The notes: a model not told the origin generated them from the letters alone. A DNA stretch of 64,000 bases from Panacagrimonas sp963975245 (GCA_963975245.1 CAXBFJ010000002.1:124001-188000); one strand, 5' to 3'; positions 17,496-26,794 are shown, numbered from the stretch's first letter. Translations and numbers: made by a program.

Positions 17496-18140
17496 CTAGC
17501 GAGAAGAGGCTTTGCGGGGTGGTTTCTTCTGCGCTGCGGGCTGTCCGGCCTGCGTCAGGTAACCCACAATCATTGCCGTTATCTGTTCAATGACGTCCTG
17601 ACGGTTGAGATATGCCGGTGGGTCGCTGAAATAGCGGATGCCGGTGAAGATGGCACTGTTGAATGCAACGTACAGAACTGCCGGCAGGTTCTGAAATTTC
17701 CAGGCACCGTGGTGGCGCAACAAATACAGGTGCAGCTTTTCCTTCAGGAAGGTCTCAACTGCGTGTGCGGATTGCATGGTGCGTTCGTGATACCAGCCGC
17801 GCGCCAGTTCCAGGTTCAGGCCGCGGCGGGATTCGAACACGTCAAAGACGGCGGTGAGCGCAGATTCGAGCAGGGTGTGCAGATCATCATCCAAGTGAGC
17901 ATCCATCGCGGTGCCAATGGCACTGATCAATTCGGCCTCGAAACGCGCCATCACCGCATCCAGCAGGGCTTCCTTGTTGCTGAAATACTGATAGAGCGAG
18001 CCGACGCTGACACCTGCGCGCGCTGCCACCTGATTGGTCGTGGTGTCAGTCAGGCCGCGTTCGGCAATGGTGAGCGCGGTTGCCTCAACCAGGGCATCGA
18101 CCATCACGCGAGACCTTTTTTGCAGGGGTTTCTTGCGCAT
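17496..18140 (-). CDS. TetR/AcrR-family transcriptional regulator
   Basis: 214 aa. The N-terminal TetR helix-turn-helix lies at about 15-65 (DTTTNQVAARAGVSVGSLYQYFSNKEALLDAV), here split as TTTNQVAARAGVSVGSLYQY and FSNKEALLDAV; the ligand-binding C-terminal domain follows. A basic tail (AAQKKPPRKASSR) ends the protein. It is divergent from the MpaB-type oxygenase gene (88 bp between starts) and is its likely repressor (inference). Confidence 0.88.
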   Translation of the reverse strand: MRKKPLQKRSRVMVDALVEATALTIAERGLTDTTTNQVAARAGVSVGSLYQYFSNKEALLDAVMARFEAELISAIGTAMDAHLDDDLHTLLESALTAVFDVFESRRGLNLELARGWYHERTMQSAHAVETFLKEKLHLYLLRHHGAWKFQNLPAVLYVAFNSAIFTGIRYFSDPPAYLNRQDVIEQITAMIVGYLTQAGQPAAQKKPPRKASSR

Positions 18141-18227
18141 GTCTTTGGAGTGGGCAGATAACGCGAATTGAATGCGAGCAGATTATCGCATTAGGGTCCG
18201 GGCCTCTAGTTACGCAACGGCAGGCCA

Positions 18228-19445
18228 ATGAACACAGCAACTTCCTTCATCCCCCGGCGTCATGGCATTGATGTCGAGTACGGGCGTCGTACTGCGCGCC
18301 CGCTACGTCGATTCATTCGCGGTAATCCGGAGCCCAGCGAGGCGCGGTGGCGCGCCATTGGCGAAGGGCTGATGCAAGGCGATCCGCTGGCGGACGAACT
18401 ACTGGTCCAGATGCAGGCACAAGGGATGCCCAAGGCCATGAAGGATTTCCAGGCCTGCCTGCAACACGGCATGGGTTCAATGAAGAGCGCTGATCCGGCA
18501 CTTCGCGCTTTTTTCGAAACTGTCGAGCAATCACCCCCCTGGCTGGACCGCGAAAAGCTCGCCGAAGGCGCCCGGGTCTTTCAATCCATGGGAATGACGT
18601 CGCACTTCATCTTGCGTAACGTCTCATTGATGGGCGGTTATCAGGCCTCAGCATTCAACAAGACCCTGATTCTGACCGGCGCGCTTAATGCCGGCGCTTC
18701 GCGTCGCGTGGCAGAGACATTGAAGTGGGTGGTCAGTGCGACTGGAACCGGTGCCATGGATATTGGCGCCGAGGGATATCGAGACACGCTGCACGTGCGT
18801 CTGATCCACGCCATGATCCGTCGTCGGGTGGCGGCATTACCCGACTGGGATGCCGCAGAGATGGGATTGCCGATCAACCAGACCGATATGGCCGCAACCT
18901 GGTTGGCTTTCAGCGCCCTGCTGCTCATGGGTGTGCGCGTGATGGGCATGCCCATCACGCGAGATGAGGCGCACGCCGTCATGCACCTGTGGAAGTACAT
19001 CTGCTGGCTGATGGGCGTCGACCAGAGTTGGCTCACGGACGACGAGATGCAGGGGCGTCACCTGCTGTACCAGATGTTGATTGCGCAAACGCCGCCCGAC
19101 CACACCAGTGTGCAGTTGGGTAGCGCGCTGATGAATGAGGCACTCGCGCTGCCTTATCCCGGAATGCGGTCGTTGCGAGCACGATATGAATCTGCCCGTC
19201 ATCTGAGCGTGACGCGACTCTTCACAGGGCGCGAAGGCATGAAGGCGCTAGGCCTGCCTCCCAACACATTGCCGTGGTATCCGATTGCCAGTGCGCCGTT
19301 TCGGTTTGCCTGGCACTTGGCACATCGAGTGATTCCGGGTGGCGCGGCAAGGGCGCGCAGAGTGGGCCGCAAGACGCATGAGCAACTGGTCCGGCTTCAC
19401 TTCAGTGGTCGCACGGGCTCCGTGCGACCACTGAATGAGGTTTGA
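18228..19445 (+). CDS. Oxygenase MpaB family protein (DUF2236)
   Basis: A 405-aa protein of the DUF2236/MpaB family (related to rubber oxygenase Lcp and fungal MpaB), heme-type or diiron-type oxygenases acting on hydrophobic isoprenoid or polymer substrates. Seen: IRGNPEPSEARWRAIGEGL, LRNVSLMGGYQASAF, RVRLIHAMIRRRV-type stretch (VRLIHAMIRRRV) with the conserved His, NQTDMAATWLAFSALLLMGV, and HAVMHLWKYICWLMGVD. No signal peptide. Flanked by the TetR gene (divergent) and a DUF1302 gene (convergent, 12 bp apart). The substrate is not inferable. Confidence 0.85.
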   Translation: MNTATSFIPRRHGIDVEYGRRTARPLRRFIRGNPEPSEARWRAIGEGLMQGDPLADELLVQMQAQGMPKAMKDFQACLQHGMGSMKSADPALRAFFETVEQSPPWLDREKLAEGARVFQSMGMTSHFILRNVSLMGGYQASAFNKTLILTGALNAGASRRVAETLKWVVSATGTGAMDIGAEGYRDTLHVRLIHAMIRRRVAALPDWDAAEMGLPINQTDMAATWLAFSALLLMGVRVMGMPITRDEAHAVMHLWKYICWLMGVDQSWLTDDEMQGRHLLYQMLIAQTPPDHTSVQLGSALMNEALALPYPGMRSLRARYESARHLSVTRLFTGREGMKALGLPPNTLPWYPIASAPFRFAWHLAHRVIPGGAARARRVGRKTHEQLVRLHFSGRTGSVRPLNEV

Positions 19446-19457
19446 TGCCGCATGTGC

Positions 19458-21689
19458 TTAGAAGTTGTAGGTCAGGCTGACTGAAATGTTGTCGCGATCC
19501 TGCAACGGCTGATCTTCGCCATCAAAGTGCTGGTAGAGCAGGGTGCCGTTGAAGGACTCGCCAATATCAAACTGGAAGCCCGGGATGACCCAACGATTGC
19601 CTTCCACGTAGTTCTGCACCGGGAAGATGGTGGTGCCATAAATATCTTCGAACCAGAGCAGCGTGGGCTTGATGGTGACGCCGCTGTTGAAGACATTGCT
19701 GTACTTGAACTGCAGCAGGAAGCGCAGGCCGGCGGCGAAGTCATCGGCGAATCCATCCGTCTGCTGCGTCGGGTTGATGCGAGCCACCACTGACGGCGCA
19801 TTGCAGCCACCGGTGTACTCCGCAGGATTGATTCCGGTGCAGTCGGCCCCAGGGCTTGGGTGCGTGTGCAGGTAGGTGCCCTGGAAATACAGGTCACCCT
19901 GCTTGGGCATGTCGATAATGTGCGTGAAACCAAACTCTGCCAGAAGCGTGACGTCGTCCGAGCCCAGCGTGCTGGGGAACAGCTTGAGCGCATTGATGAC
20001 GAACTGGCCGACCTTCAGTTCTTCATAACCCTGCACGTACTCGCCGGGCTGGTATTCGTTGTTGTTCGCAATCGTGCGACCACGGAACTTGGTGAGGAAT
20101 GACGGAATGAATGTTTCTGCGCCCGGAAGAATCGGGCCTGCTTCGAGCGGTGCCAGGGGAAGCTGTCCCACCAATGTCAGGAGATCGGCTGTCAGCAAAG
20201 ACGGATCAAGTCCGGAGGCAACAACTGCGCCCAGCGCGGCAGCCTGCGACAGCTGGACATCATTGCGGCCGAAGGCCTGCTGGAAGCCGGCGTAGAACAC
20301 ATCCGAGATCAGGACCTGTGCGGGCAGGTTCGGTCGGTAGGAATATTCGCCGGACACAGACCATCCGAACAGTGTCGTATTGACGCTCACACCGTACATC
20401 TGAATGTCTTCCGGATAATCCAGCAACAGGGTCGCGGAGTTGATCGGCAGTGGGTCACCGGCAGGATTGATGTTGCCTGACGCATGTGGGTTGAACGGTG
20501 CACAGGCCGCCAGAGAAGTGACTGGATCGATGCCGTCACGCAGGCAGGTCGATTGCGCCTCGATGATCGAGAAATACGGTACACGGCTGTGATAGTTCAG
20601 GAAGTAGAAGCCGAACTCGGTGCCGTCGTTGAAGTCTTCTGCGTACCAATTGACCCGGGCGCCGAACTGGCCGGAATTACTCGGCGCGCGTGCGCTTTCA
20701 CTCAGCGGAGAGTTGCGGGTACTGGACGACAGGGTGCGGAAGGGCTGTCCCGGAATGAACTGGTCATTCGGATCTTCTGGGAATTGCCCGAGGCTGAGCA
20801 CCGGTCGGTAGTTGCTAATGCCTGCAGGATCGATGCTTGAGAAGAAGGTGCCGCTGGGCTGTACACGCGTGGCGTCCCAGTCGTACTGGTAGAGCAGTTC
20901 TGCGGTGACGTTATCAATGACGTCAGTGGTAAACAGCACCATTCCGGTCGGCACGGCCAGTTCACTCAGGTCAAAGCCCGGCTGGAGTGCGAGGATCGAA
21001 TCCAGTGGGTTGATGGTGTCCAGGGTGTTGAACAGATGCAAATTGGCCTCCCCCCAGCGCAGGCGCTGGTTGCCCACCGAGACCGACATGAATCGCTCGC
21101 CTACTTCGAAGTTGTAGAGCAGGAAGGCTTCGCGGAATTCGCCTTTGAGACCGGCGCGTTTCTTGACGCTATCCGAGACGCTCTCACGGCCCGGCTGATA
21201 CTGCGTGTTCTGGTGTTTGACGTCGAGGTTATAGTTGACCTCGTCATAGAAGCCGACATAGTTCAGCTTCAGGGTGAAGTCTCGCCAGCTTGTAGTGAAC
21301 TGGGTGTTGATCTTGATCAGCGCGGACACCAGATCACCGTTGTCGTAATTCAGGTTTCCGTCATCACCCAGGGAGCCGAAATAGTGGCCTCTGGCATCGA
21401 CCAGCCTTTGATTGGGCGCGGGGTCTCCAAACAGCGAAATGCAGTCGTCGTCGTAGGGTCCGAGGCTGGTGTCACCACCGCGATTACTGCAGAGATACTC
21501 CTGGCCTGGAACATTGAGCTTGCCAATCTGGCCACTGTCACGCGCTTCGAGTCGCCACGCGGCACCGGCAGTGACCTTGGTATTCCATGAAATTTCGGCC
21601 TCGCCGAACTCAAAATTCAGCGCTTGCGCGGGAATGGTGAGCGTTATGCCAACGCCGATAACGGCAGTTCTTGCCAGGTTCCTGACCAT
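19458..21689 (-). CDS. DUF1302 family outer-membrane protein
   Basis: 743 aa with a signal peptide (TAVIGVGITLTIPAQA) and a beta-rich, aromatic-ended sequence (final ISVSLTYNF) typical of an outer-membrane barrel. DUF1302 landmarks: FGEAEISWNTKVTAGAAWR, NQRLRWGEANLHLFNTLDTI, NPLDSILALQPGFDL and GTLLYQHFDGEDQPLQDRDN. The start at ATG 21689 is preceded by GAGGAG. A second DUF1302 is encoded at 53709. DUF1302 and DUF1329 genes co-occur near lipid- and hydrocarbon-related genes; the proposed role is export or uptake of hydrophobic molecules, without proof here. Confidence 0.9.
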   Translation of the reverse strand: MVRNLARTAVIGVGITLTIPAQALNFEFGEAEISWNTKVTAGAAWRLEARDSGQIGKLNVPGQEYLCSNRGGDTSLGPYDDDCISLFGDPAPNQRLVDARGHYFGSLGDDGNLNYDNGDLVSALIKINTQFTTSWRDFTLKLNYVGFYDEVNYNLDVKHQNTQYQPGRESVSDSVKKRAGLKGEFREAFLLYNFEVGERFMSVSVGNQRLRWGEANLHLFNTLDTINPLDSILALQPGFDLSELAVPTGMVLFTTDVIDNVTAELLYQYDWDATRVQPSGTFFSSIDPAGISNYRPVLSLGQFPEDPNDQFIPGQPFRTLSSSTRNSPLSESARAPSNSGQFGARVNWYAEDFNDGTEFGFYFLNYHSRVPYFSIIEAQSTCLRDGIDPVTSLAACAPFNPHASGNINPAGDPLPINSATLLLDYPEDIQMYGVSVNTTLFGWSVSGEYSYRPNLPAQVLISDVFYAGFQQAFGRNDVQLSQAAALGAVVASGLDPSLLTADLLTLVGQLPLAPLEAGPILPGAETFIPSFLTKFRGRTIANNNEYQPGEYVQGYEELKVGQFVINALKLFPSTLGSDDVTLLAEFGFTHIIDMPKQGDLYFQGTYLHTHPSPGADCTGINPAEYTGGCNAPSVVARINPTQQTDGFADDFAAGLRFLLQFKYSNVFNSGVTIKPTLLWFEDIYGTTIFPVQNYVEGNRWVIPGFQFDIGESFNGTLLYQHFDGEDQPLQDRDNISVSLTYNF

Positions 21690-21944
21690 CCCGATCTCCT
21701 CAGATTATTTGTGCAGCGCTATGTGAATACAGGCCGAGGAGTCGTCCATTACGAGTGATGGCAGGTCCAGCGGCCCAGCGTGGCGATGTTAGGTGCAGGT
21801 GCGCTTTGGGCCAAGGGGAATGGCGCAGCCACCTAACGGCTCGTCGGCCAACCAAAATTAGCATGATGAGTGTGGGTTTACGTCGTGAGCCGGGGAAGCA
21901 GGACGAAGGTCCGGAAGTTGATAGACTCCGCGTCTACATTCGTC

Positions 21945-22021
21945 GGGCCGTTAGCTCAGTTGGTTAGAGCTGAGGACTCATAATCCTTAGGTCGCAGGTT
22001 CGAGCCCTGCACGGCCCACCA
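21945..22021 (+). tRNA. tRNA with CAT anticodon (tRNA-Ile2 or elongator tRNA-Met)
   Basis: A complete cloverleaf with encoded CCA: acceptor GGGCCGT/ACGGCCC (7 bp), D arm GCTC...GAGC, anticodon stem GAGGA/TCCTT around loop CTCATAA (anticodon CAT), T arm GCAGG-TTCGAGC-CCTGC. The initiator tRNA is excluded because the acceptor end is fully paired and the anticodon stem lacks three G:C pairs. The start GGGCCGTTAGCTCAG resembles the Ile2 type, whose C34 is changed to lysidine by TilS, but elongator Met cannot be ruled out by eye. Confidence 0.93.
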
Positions 22022-22039
22022 TTTTTTTGCAAGGCGTAT

Positions 22040-23944
22040 TCATTGGCTGCGCCTTGCGACGGATTCCCTCGTTTCTTCGTAGCGGTAGCTGTATTTGATG
22101 GCGCCGCAGAATCCGACACTGGTCCGCTCACGGCCGGGCTTGATGTTGTATTCGCCGCTGGTTTCGGTTTCACCGGTATCGTTGAGTAGATCCATTGTGA
22201 CGTTCACCGGTACGCCGCAATTGTTGCGGAACTTGAGGGTCAGTGCCTCACGATCCGGTTCGTTGTAGCTGCAGGATGAGTGTGGCGATTTGCCCGGATA
22301 GCGCTTGGTTTCGACCAGGGCCACACATCCCTGCATGCCGCCCGCGAGCGGTTGCGGTTTCTCCGGCGGAGGTGCCGCGGGGCTTGGAGGCGCTTCTTGC
22401 TGAACAGCTGATGCCGCCTTCAGGTTGGATTCGGGCTTCTCTTTGGATTCTGAAGGCAGGGGTTGCGCAGGCGCTTTGACCGACTTGGCCGCCACGTCGC
22501 CTGGTGGCTTGGCCGGTGACTCGGTCTTGGTCGCGACGCGTTCATCGGAGTGATTCGCTGGCGCCCCGGTGCGGTGGCGATGTTTGCGACGATCAGGTTC
22601 TCGTCGCTGCGATTCATATGTTGCTCGCTCCACGGCGCGTCGGCGTTCCTCGCCCACTGTTGACACCATGCCGTCTGAGGTGACAACAACCTGGTTCTCC
22701 CGGGTCTGTTGCATCATGGTCTGGATGTTCTGGCTGGCGGTCTGGAATGCCGCCATTTGCGCCTCACGCGCACGGCGCTTGCGCGCGTATTGCGCTTCCT
22801 TGGCTTCAGCATATTGCTGCATTTGCTCGATGCCGTTGTACGCCAGTTCAATCTCTTTTCGAGCAAACTCGAGTTGCCCCTGAGGGTCGATGATCTCGGT
22901 GCGCTCGCGCCCGTAGGTCTTGTCCCACAGTGCCTGTTCCCGTGCGAGCAGTTTAGGGTAGGCCGCCACGTAGGTCTTGAAGTCGAACTTGTCGGCGACT
23001 AATTGTGTGCATCGGATGGCACGCTCATTCTTCTGGATTTCTTCGCGGTGATACTCCGCGTTCTGGTTCGTGTTGGGGCCGGTGCGAAAGTCGCTGCACT
23101 TGGACGCGCGCAGCTTCGCCTTCATGGTCAGCGGAAGGTATTCGTCTCGAAGGAAGAGGTAATAAGCCATGTTGGCGTCCTTTGCCTCTGCCTGCCGCGT
23201 GAAATGCGTCTGCAGCTTCGCGCCGAAAGTCTTGCGCGCAGCTTGAGCGTCCGCCAAGCCCGTTGCCATCTCGCCAGCATCGATGAAGCTGAGCTGAAGC
23301 ACCTGCCGCGAACCTGCCCCACCTGCAAGCGCCCTGGCATGGGTTCCGAACTGGCGCAGGTAGAGGTCGTTGCTCAGGCGTCGTTGCGAGGTCTTGTACG
23401 CAATGCAACTGGCGCAGAAAACCCAGGGCGTCACCACCTGACCCTGAACTAGTCGGTTGCCAGTTGGCAGGGGGGCAAGAAGATTGACGCGGTCTCGTGC
23501 CCCAACGCTCATCGCAACGCGTGCAACGGGCTTCCATGCGGCAATCTGCTCGGCTGAAATGTTGTCTTGAGGCGTCAGCACGAAACGGTATGCAGGCATC
23601 TGATTGAGTACGTCAAAGTGCACCGCTACATCGATCAAGGCGCGTTGCTTGAGCGAACTCTTCTCCTCGTCAAAGCCGTATCGAGAGCGGTAGGGCGGGG
23701 CAAAACTTTTGGTATTGCCTTTTCTGCCTCCGATCAGGCGATTCGCCTTAATGACCTGCTTGCCACTCTCGGCAAAGCGTTCCGCTGCCCGCTCAGGGTT
23801 CTGAATTCTCGTTTGAAGTCCGTTCTTCTCCAGGCTACCGGACAGATACGCTGTCTGGCTCATGCTGGTGGCGCAGCCGCTCAGGCATAGCAATGCCAGT
23901 ACCCAAAGGCTCTTGACGAGTCGGGGAGTTGTCTTCTGAAACAT
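22040..23944 (-). CDS. Large uncharacterised lipoprotein with coiled coil and Cys-rich C-terminal domain
   Basis: 634 aa from ATG 23944; the frame is open further upstream, but this ATG gives a clean lipoprotein signal (VLALLCLSGC lipobox). Order: mixed alpha/beta domain about 25-330 with paired Cys (WVFCASCIAYKTS), coiled coil about 340-415 (rich in Glu, Gln, Arg), basic and Pro/Ala-rich linker about 420-540, and a compact C-terminal domain with four Cys (GCVALVETKRY, SCSYNEPD, NNCGVPVNVTMDLL, VGFCGAIKYSYRY). I do not recognise the family. It lies downstream of a pilus-chaperone-like gene on the same strand, separated by about 500 bp. The C-terminal domain looks like a small secreted beta module. 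Confidence 0.75.
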   Translation of the reverse strand: MFQKTTPRLVKSLWVLALLCLSGCATSMSQTAYLSGSLEKNGLQTRIQNPERAAERFAESGKQVIKANRLIGGRKGNTKSFAPPYRSRYGFDEEKSSLKQRALIDVAVHFDVLNQMPAYRFVLTPQDNISAEQIAAWKPVARVAMSVGARDRVNLLAPLPTGNRLVQGQVVTPWVFCASCIAYKTSQRRLSNDLYLRQFGTHARALAGGAGSRQVLQLSFIDAGEMATGLADAQAARKTFGAKLQTHFTRQAEAKDANMAYYLFLRDEYLPLTMKAKLRASKCSDFRTGPNTNQNAEYHREEIQKNERAIRCTQLVADKFDFKTYVAAYPKLLAREQALWDKTYGRERTEIIDPQGQLEFARKEIELAYNGIEQMQQYAEAKEAQYARKRRAREAQMAAFQTASQNIQTMMQQTRENQVVVTSDGMVSTVGEERRRAVERATYESQRREPDRRKHRHRTGAPANHSDERVATKTESPAKPPGDVAAKSVKAPAQPLPSESKEKPESNLKAASAVQQEAPPSPAAPPPEKPQPLAGGMQGCVALVETKRYPGKSPHSSCSYNEPDREALTLKFRNNCGVPVNVTMDLLNDTGETETSGEYNIKPGRERTSVGFCGAIKYSYRYEETRESVARRSQ

Positions 23945-24439
23945 GGATTGATCAGTTTCAATGCGGTGCAGCGCAGTGGCGCCACACCCGGTGAGTGTTC
24001 CGTTCCGACGCGTGTGCCGGTCAGGCAGATGAGCCGATGGCGAGCTCTGTAACTTCACATCGCGAGACTGTCGCAGCTGCGGGATAGCAAATTGCTTTTC
24101 TCGGCCAGCGGGACGATTTTTGAGGTTTGATTACCTTATGTCAATGCTGAGAAGAGCTGCGCTGGGCTTCCAAACAAATTTATTTTCTCAGTATTTTTGA
24201 CAATGCACTCACTCCTGATCCTGAGTTCGCGCATACGCGTTCACGGCTGTGACTCTGGTCTCGCTTATTTCCCTAAGCGCTCACGCCTTCTGCTGCATGC
24301 CAGATTCTTCTCGTAACTTAAAAAATGATGAAGCTTCACTGGACGCCGGTGCAGCGGTTCCAGAAAATCTATGTGATCTCTTACGCCGGGCAATGCTGAG
24401 GAGCTGGACATTCCGCAGCACTCAACAATGGGGCTTAGG
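23945..24439. other. Intergenic region upstream of the lipoprotein gene
   Basis: About 495 bp without a convincing gene. It contains an AT-rich stretch at about 24120-24205 that probably holds the lipoprotein promoter; TTGTCA on the minus strand near 24198-24203 is a possible -35 box, without a good -10 partner. Short open frames here lack coding character. Confidence 0.4.
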
Positions 24440-25207
24440 TCAATCTTCTCTGGGTGTGGGCCCTGCGGCTGGGAACTTCAGGTGCCTAGAGCCATCAGGT
24501 CCGACCAGCAAGTAATTCGCCGGTGCCATTGCGTAGGGCAAATGGACGCGCGTTTGTGCGCCCGCGTAGATTCGTCTTGAAGGTAGCTTTAGGCACTGGT
24601 CTTCATTCAGGCACTGGTAGCCATCCTGAATCAGGGCATTGGTGTTGCCGGTATTGCGCAGAACGAGTTCGTCCGAATCGCGCGCGGCTTCAAGCTCGAC
24701 CACTGGATTCGCAGGTCTGACAAGGACGAGCAGGTTGTACGCGACAAGCGCATCCGTTTCAGGCCCATTGGCCGGCGCATCGGGTTTGACCAGCACGCGA
24801 TAGACACGATCCTGGTCGCCCGCTGCGCCAAGAGCGACAAAACGAAGCGTTTGCTCGACGCCTTGTTGGAGTACAAACCTTCTGGGTGATATCTGAAGGC
24901 CTGGTTGATCCAGATCATTCAATGCGATGACGGCTTCATGCTCCTGCCCTGGCGCGATGACGCGTGTTGGAAAGATCTGGACCGCGACTGGATTCGAGGC
25001 TGTGCTGTTTATCTTGACGTTGCTCAGCATCAGGTCATTGGCACCCAGCTCCACGATCATTGAGCTCACCTGCAGCGGGACATCGGCCGGAACGGACGGC
25101 ACTGGCAGCATCAGCATCGCGCAGGTGAACGCAACAGCCCTTGAACGGTGCAAATAGCGGGATAGACGGAATACAGCATGCTCGGCTACAGCCGATATAA
25201 GTGGCAT
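24440..25207 (-). CDS. Pilus-assembly chaperone-like periplasmic protein (PapD-like fold)
   Basis: 255 aa from ATG 25207 (the frame extends to 25318 without merit). Signal peptide (VAFTCAMLMLPVPSVPA). Then a PapD-like N-terminal domain: VSSMIVELGANDLMLSNVKI, the PISPRRFVLQQGVEQTLRF-like segment (LQISPRRFVLQQGVEQTLRF) and YRVLVKP, the equivalent of the chaperone's pilin-binding strand. The C-terminal domain has two Cys (YQCLNEDQCLKLPSRRIYAG) as in some alternate chaperones. No usher or pilin gene is nearby, so it is an orphan. Its start codon shares the CATG with the start of the divergent small gene. Confidence 0.75.
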   Translation of the reverse strand: MPLISAVAEHAVFRLSRYLHRSRAVAFTCAMLMLPVPSVPADVPLQVSSMIVELGANDLMLSNVKINSTASNPVAVQIFPTRVIAPGQEHEAVIALNDLDQPGLQISPRRFVLQQGVEQTLRFVALGAAGDQDRVYRVLVKPDAPANGPETDALVAYNLLVLVRPANPVVELEAARDSDELVLRNTGNTNALIQDGYQCLNEDQCLKLPSRRIYAGAQTRVHLPYAMAPANYLLVGPDGSRHLKFPAAGPTPRED

Positions 25208-25490
25208 GAGGCGATCTTTCCCAAAATTTGTCCGGTGCGCGATGCTTGCTTTTTCAGCTGGCGCAGCAATTTTCTCACCGCTGCTATGGGCCGGCCATTC
25301 CGTTGATCGGGCCAGCATGCGCGTTACGCTGAGGATTCTTCCGGTTGCTATCGTCTCCGTTCGCGTGTTGAGTGAAGACGAACTGCAACAAAGCTGGCCT
25401 GGACTGGTTCAGGACGCTCACGCAACGAGTGCAGCAGCTGTCGACGGCAAGCGAAGCGTGATCCGCTATCGCGTCCATTCACCTCTTTGA
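25206..25490 (+). CDS. Small exported hypothetical protein
   Basis: 94 aa with a signal-peptide-like N-terminus (FVRCAMLAFSAGAAIFSPLLWA) and a short mature part (VTLRILPVAIVSVRVLSEDE) without recognised domain. It is divergent from the chaperone-like gene and the two ATGs share the same CATG (25205-25208). A start at the internal ATG 25239 would remove this clash. It ends 17 bp before the convergent metF end. Secretion signal and position make it plausible, but coding status is not certain. Confidence 0.5.
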   Translation: MRRSFPKFVRCAMLAFSAGAAIFSPLLWAGHSVDRASMRVTLRILPVAIVSVRVLSEDELQQSWPGLVQDAHATSAAAVDGKRSVIRYRVHSPL

Positions 25491-25507
25491 CGACAGCGTC
25501 TGAGACT

Positions 25508-26356
25508 TCAGGCGGGTCGGAGTCGCCCCAGAATGGCCAGTGTGGGATCGGCCTGATTCAGCGTGTAAATGTGCAGGCCCGGTGCGCCGCCCGCGATCAG
25601 GTTTTCGCACAGGCGTGCGATGACATCCGTACCAAAGTCGACAATGGCGTCCTTGTCGTCTTTGAGAAGTTCAAGGCGCAAACGAATCCAGCGGGGAATC
25701 TCGGCACCGCAGGCTGCGGAGAAGCGGGTGAGCTGCGCGTGATTTGTAATCGGCATGATTCCCGGGATGATGGGAAGTTTCAGCCCTGCCTTGGCACAGC
25801 GTTCTGCAAAATCAAAGTAAGCATCCGCGTTGAAAAAATACTGCGTGATCGCGCTGTCTGCCCCGGCCTGCGCCTTGCGCACAAAAGCGTCGAAGTCGGT
25901 GTCCACGCTGTTGGCTTGCGGATGGGTCTCCGGATACGCAGCGACTTCGATCTGGAAGTGATTGCCATGTCGTTCGCGAATGAATTCCACCAGCTCATTG
26001 GCGTAGTGAAAATCCCCCGGCGCTTCATTGCTTTGTGCCGTGGCGGGCAGGTCGCCGCGCAGCGCGACGATGCGTCGAACGCCAGCAGATTTATAGCGAT
26101 CCAGCAGTTCGCCAATCTTTGCCCGGCTTGAACCCACACAGGTGAGATGTGGCGCAGCTTCGATGCCGCATTCATCGACGACCTTCATCAGGGTGTCGTA
26201 GGTGCCTTCCTGATCAGAGCCGCCAGCGCCATAGGTGACGCTGAAGAATTCAGGCTTTGCCGTGGACAGTGACTTGATCAGGCCCGGCAGCTTTTCCCAG
26301 CCGGCAGGGGTGCGGGGCGGGAACAGTTCGAAGGAATAAGGCGGTATGACACTCAC
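25508..26356 (-). CDS. metF: 5,10-methylenetetrahydrofolate reductase
   Basis: 282 aa, FAD-dependent. It reduces methylene-THF to methyl-THF, the methyl donor for methionine synthesis. Family landmarks: N-terminal YSFELFPPRT, FFSVTYGAGGS, HLTCVGSSR, VALRGDLP, EVAAYPETHPQA, TQYFFNADAYFDF and PIIPGIMPI. The start overlaps the end of the GNAT gene by 4 bp. Third gene of the ahcY-GNAT-metF operon, so expression is probably controlled by the palindrome upstream of ahcY. Confidence 0.96.
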   Translation of the reverse strand: MSVIPPYSFELFPPRTPAGWEKLPGLIKSLSTAKPEFFSVTYGAGGSDQEGTYDTLMKVVDECGIEAAPHLTCVGSSRAKIGELLDRYKSAGVRRIVALRGDLPATAQSNEAPGDFHYANELVEFIRERHGNHFQIEVAAYPETHPQANSVDTDFDAFVRKAQAGADSAITQYFFNADAYFDFAERCAKAGLKLPIIPGIMPITNHAQLTRFSAACGAEIPRWIRLRLELLKDDKDAIVDFGTDVIARLCENLIAGGAPGLHIYTLNQADPTLAILGRLRPA

Positions 26357-26784
26357 AAATGTTTCTCGTAGATGAAACGGTCGTGGCCGTTATAGAAATT
26401 CTTGATCGTGCCGCAACAGTTGAAGCCCAGCTTGTCGTAGAAACCGGGCGCCTGGAATGCAAAGGTATCCAGCCAGATGCCTTCGCATTTCTGTGCGCGT
26501 GCGAAGGCTTCCGCCTGACGCATCAGGGCAGAGCCCAGACCACTCTTACGATACTCCGGGGTGGTCACCAAAATGCTCACATGCAACCAGTAGACCCGGA
26601 TTTCTCCGAGCAATCCGCCAATCAGCTTTCCTGCGGTATCGCGTGCTGCGTAGTGCAGGATGTCACTGGGCGGACGCCCGTTGAAATAGGGCTCGTTGTA
26701 ATCAATCAGCAGGTCGAGGATTTGCTCGGACGTTGCCTTGTCCGAGCTGTCGATGCGTTCAATTGACCACGCGGAGCCCTTCAT
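26353..26784 (-). CDS. GNAT-family N-acetyltransferase
   Basis: A 143-aa single GNAT domain. Acetyl-CoA motif VTTPEYRKSGLGSALMRQAE at about 87-106, followed by LDTFAFQAPGFYDKLGFNCC and IKNFYNGHDRFIYEKHL, typical of a small soluble acetyltransferase of unknown substrate. Start ATG 26784 (AAGG upstream) lies 10 bp after the ahcY stop; a longer frame would overlap ahcY. It sits between ahcY and metF in a methyl-cycle operon, which may hint at a substrate linked to methionine metabolism (weak inference). Confidence 0.85.
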   Translation of the reverse strand: MKGSAWSIERIDSSDKATSEQILDLLIDYNEPYFNGRPPSDILHYAARDTAGKLIGGLLGEIRVYWLHVSILVTTPEYRKSGLGSALMRQAEAFARAQKCEGIWLDTFAFQAPGFYDKLGFNCCGTIKNFYNGHDRFIYEKHL

Positions 26785-26794
26785 TGCTTCAGCC

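Noticed and set aside
24249..24515. 88-aa plus-strand gene
   Set aside because: It overlaps the chaperone-like gene's 3' end, has no ribosome-binding site and no coding-like composition.
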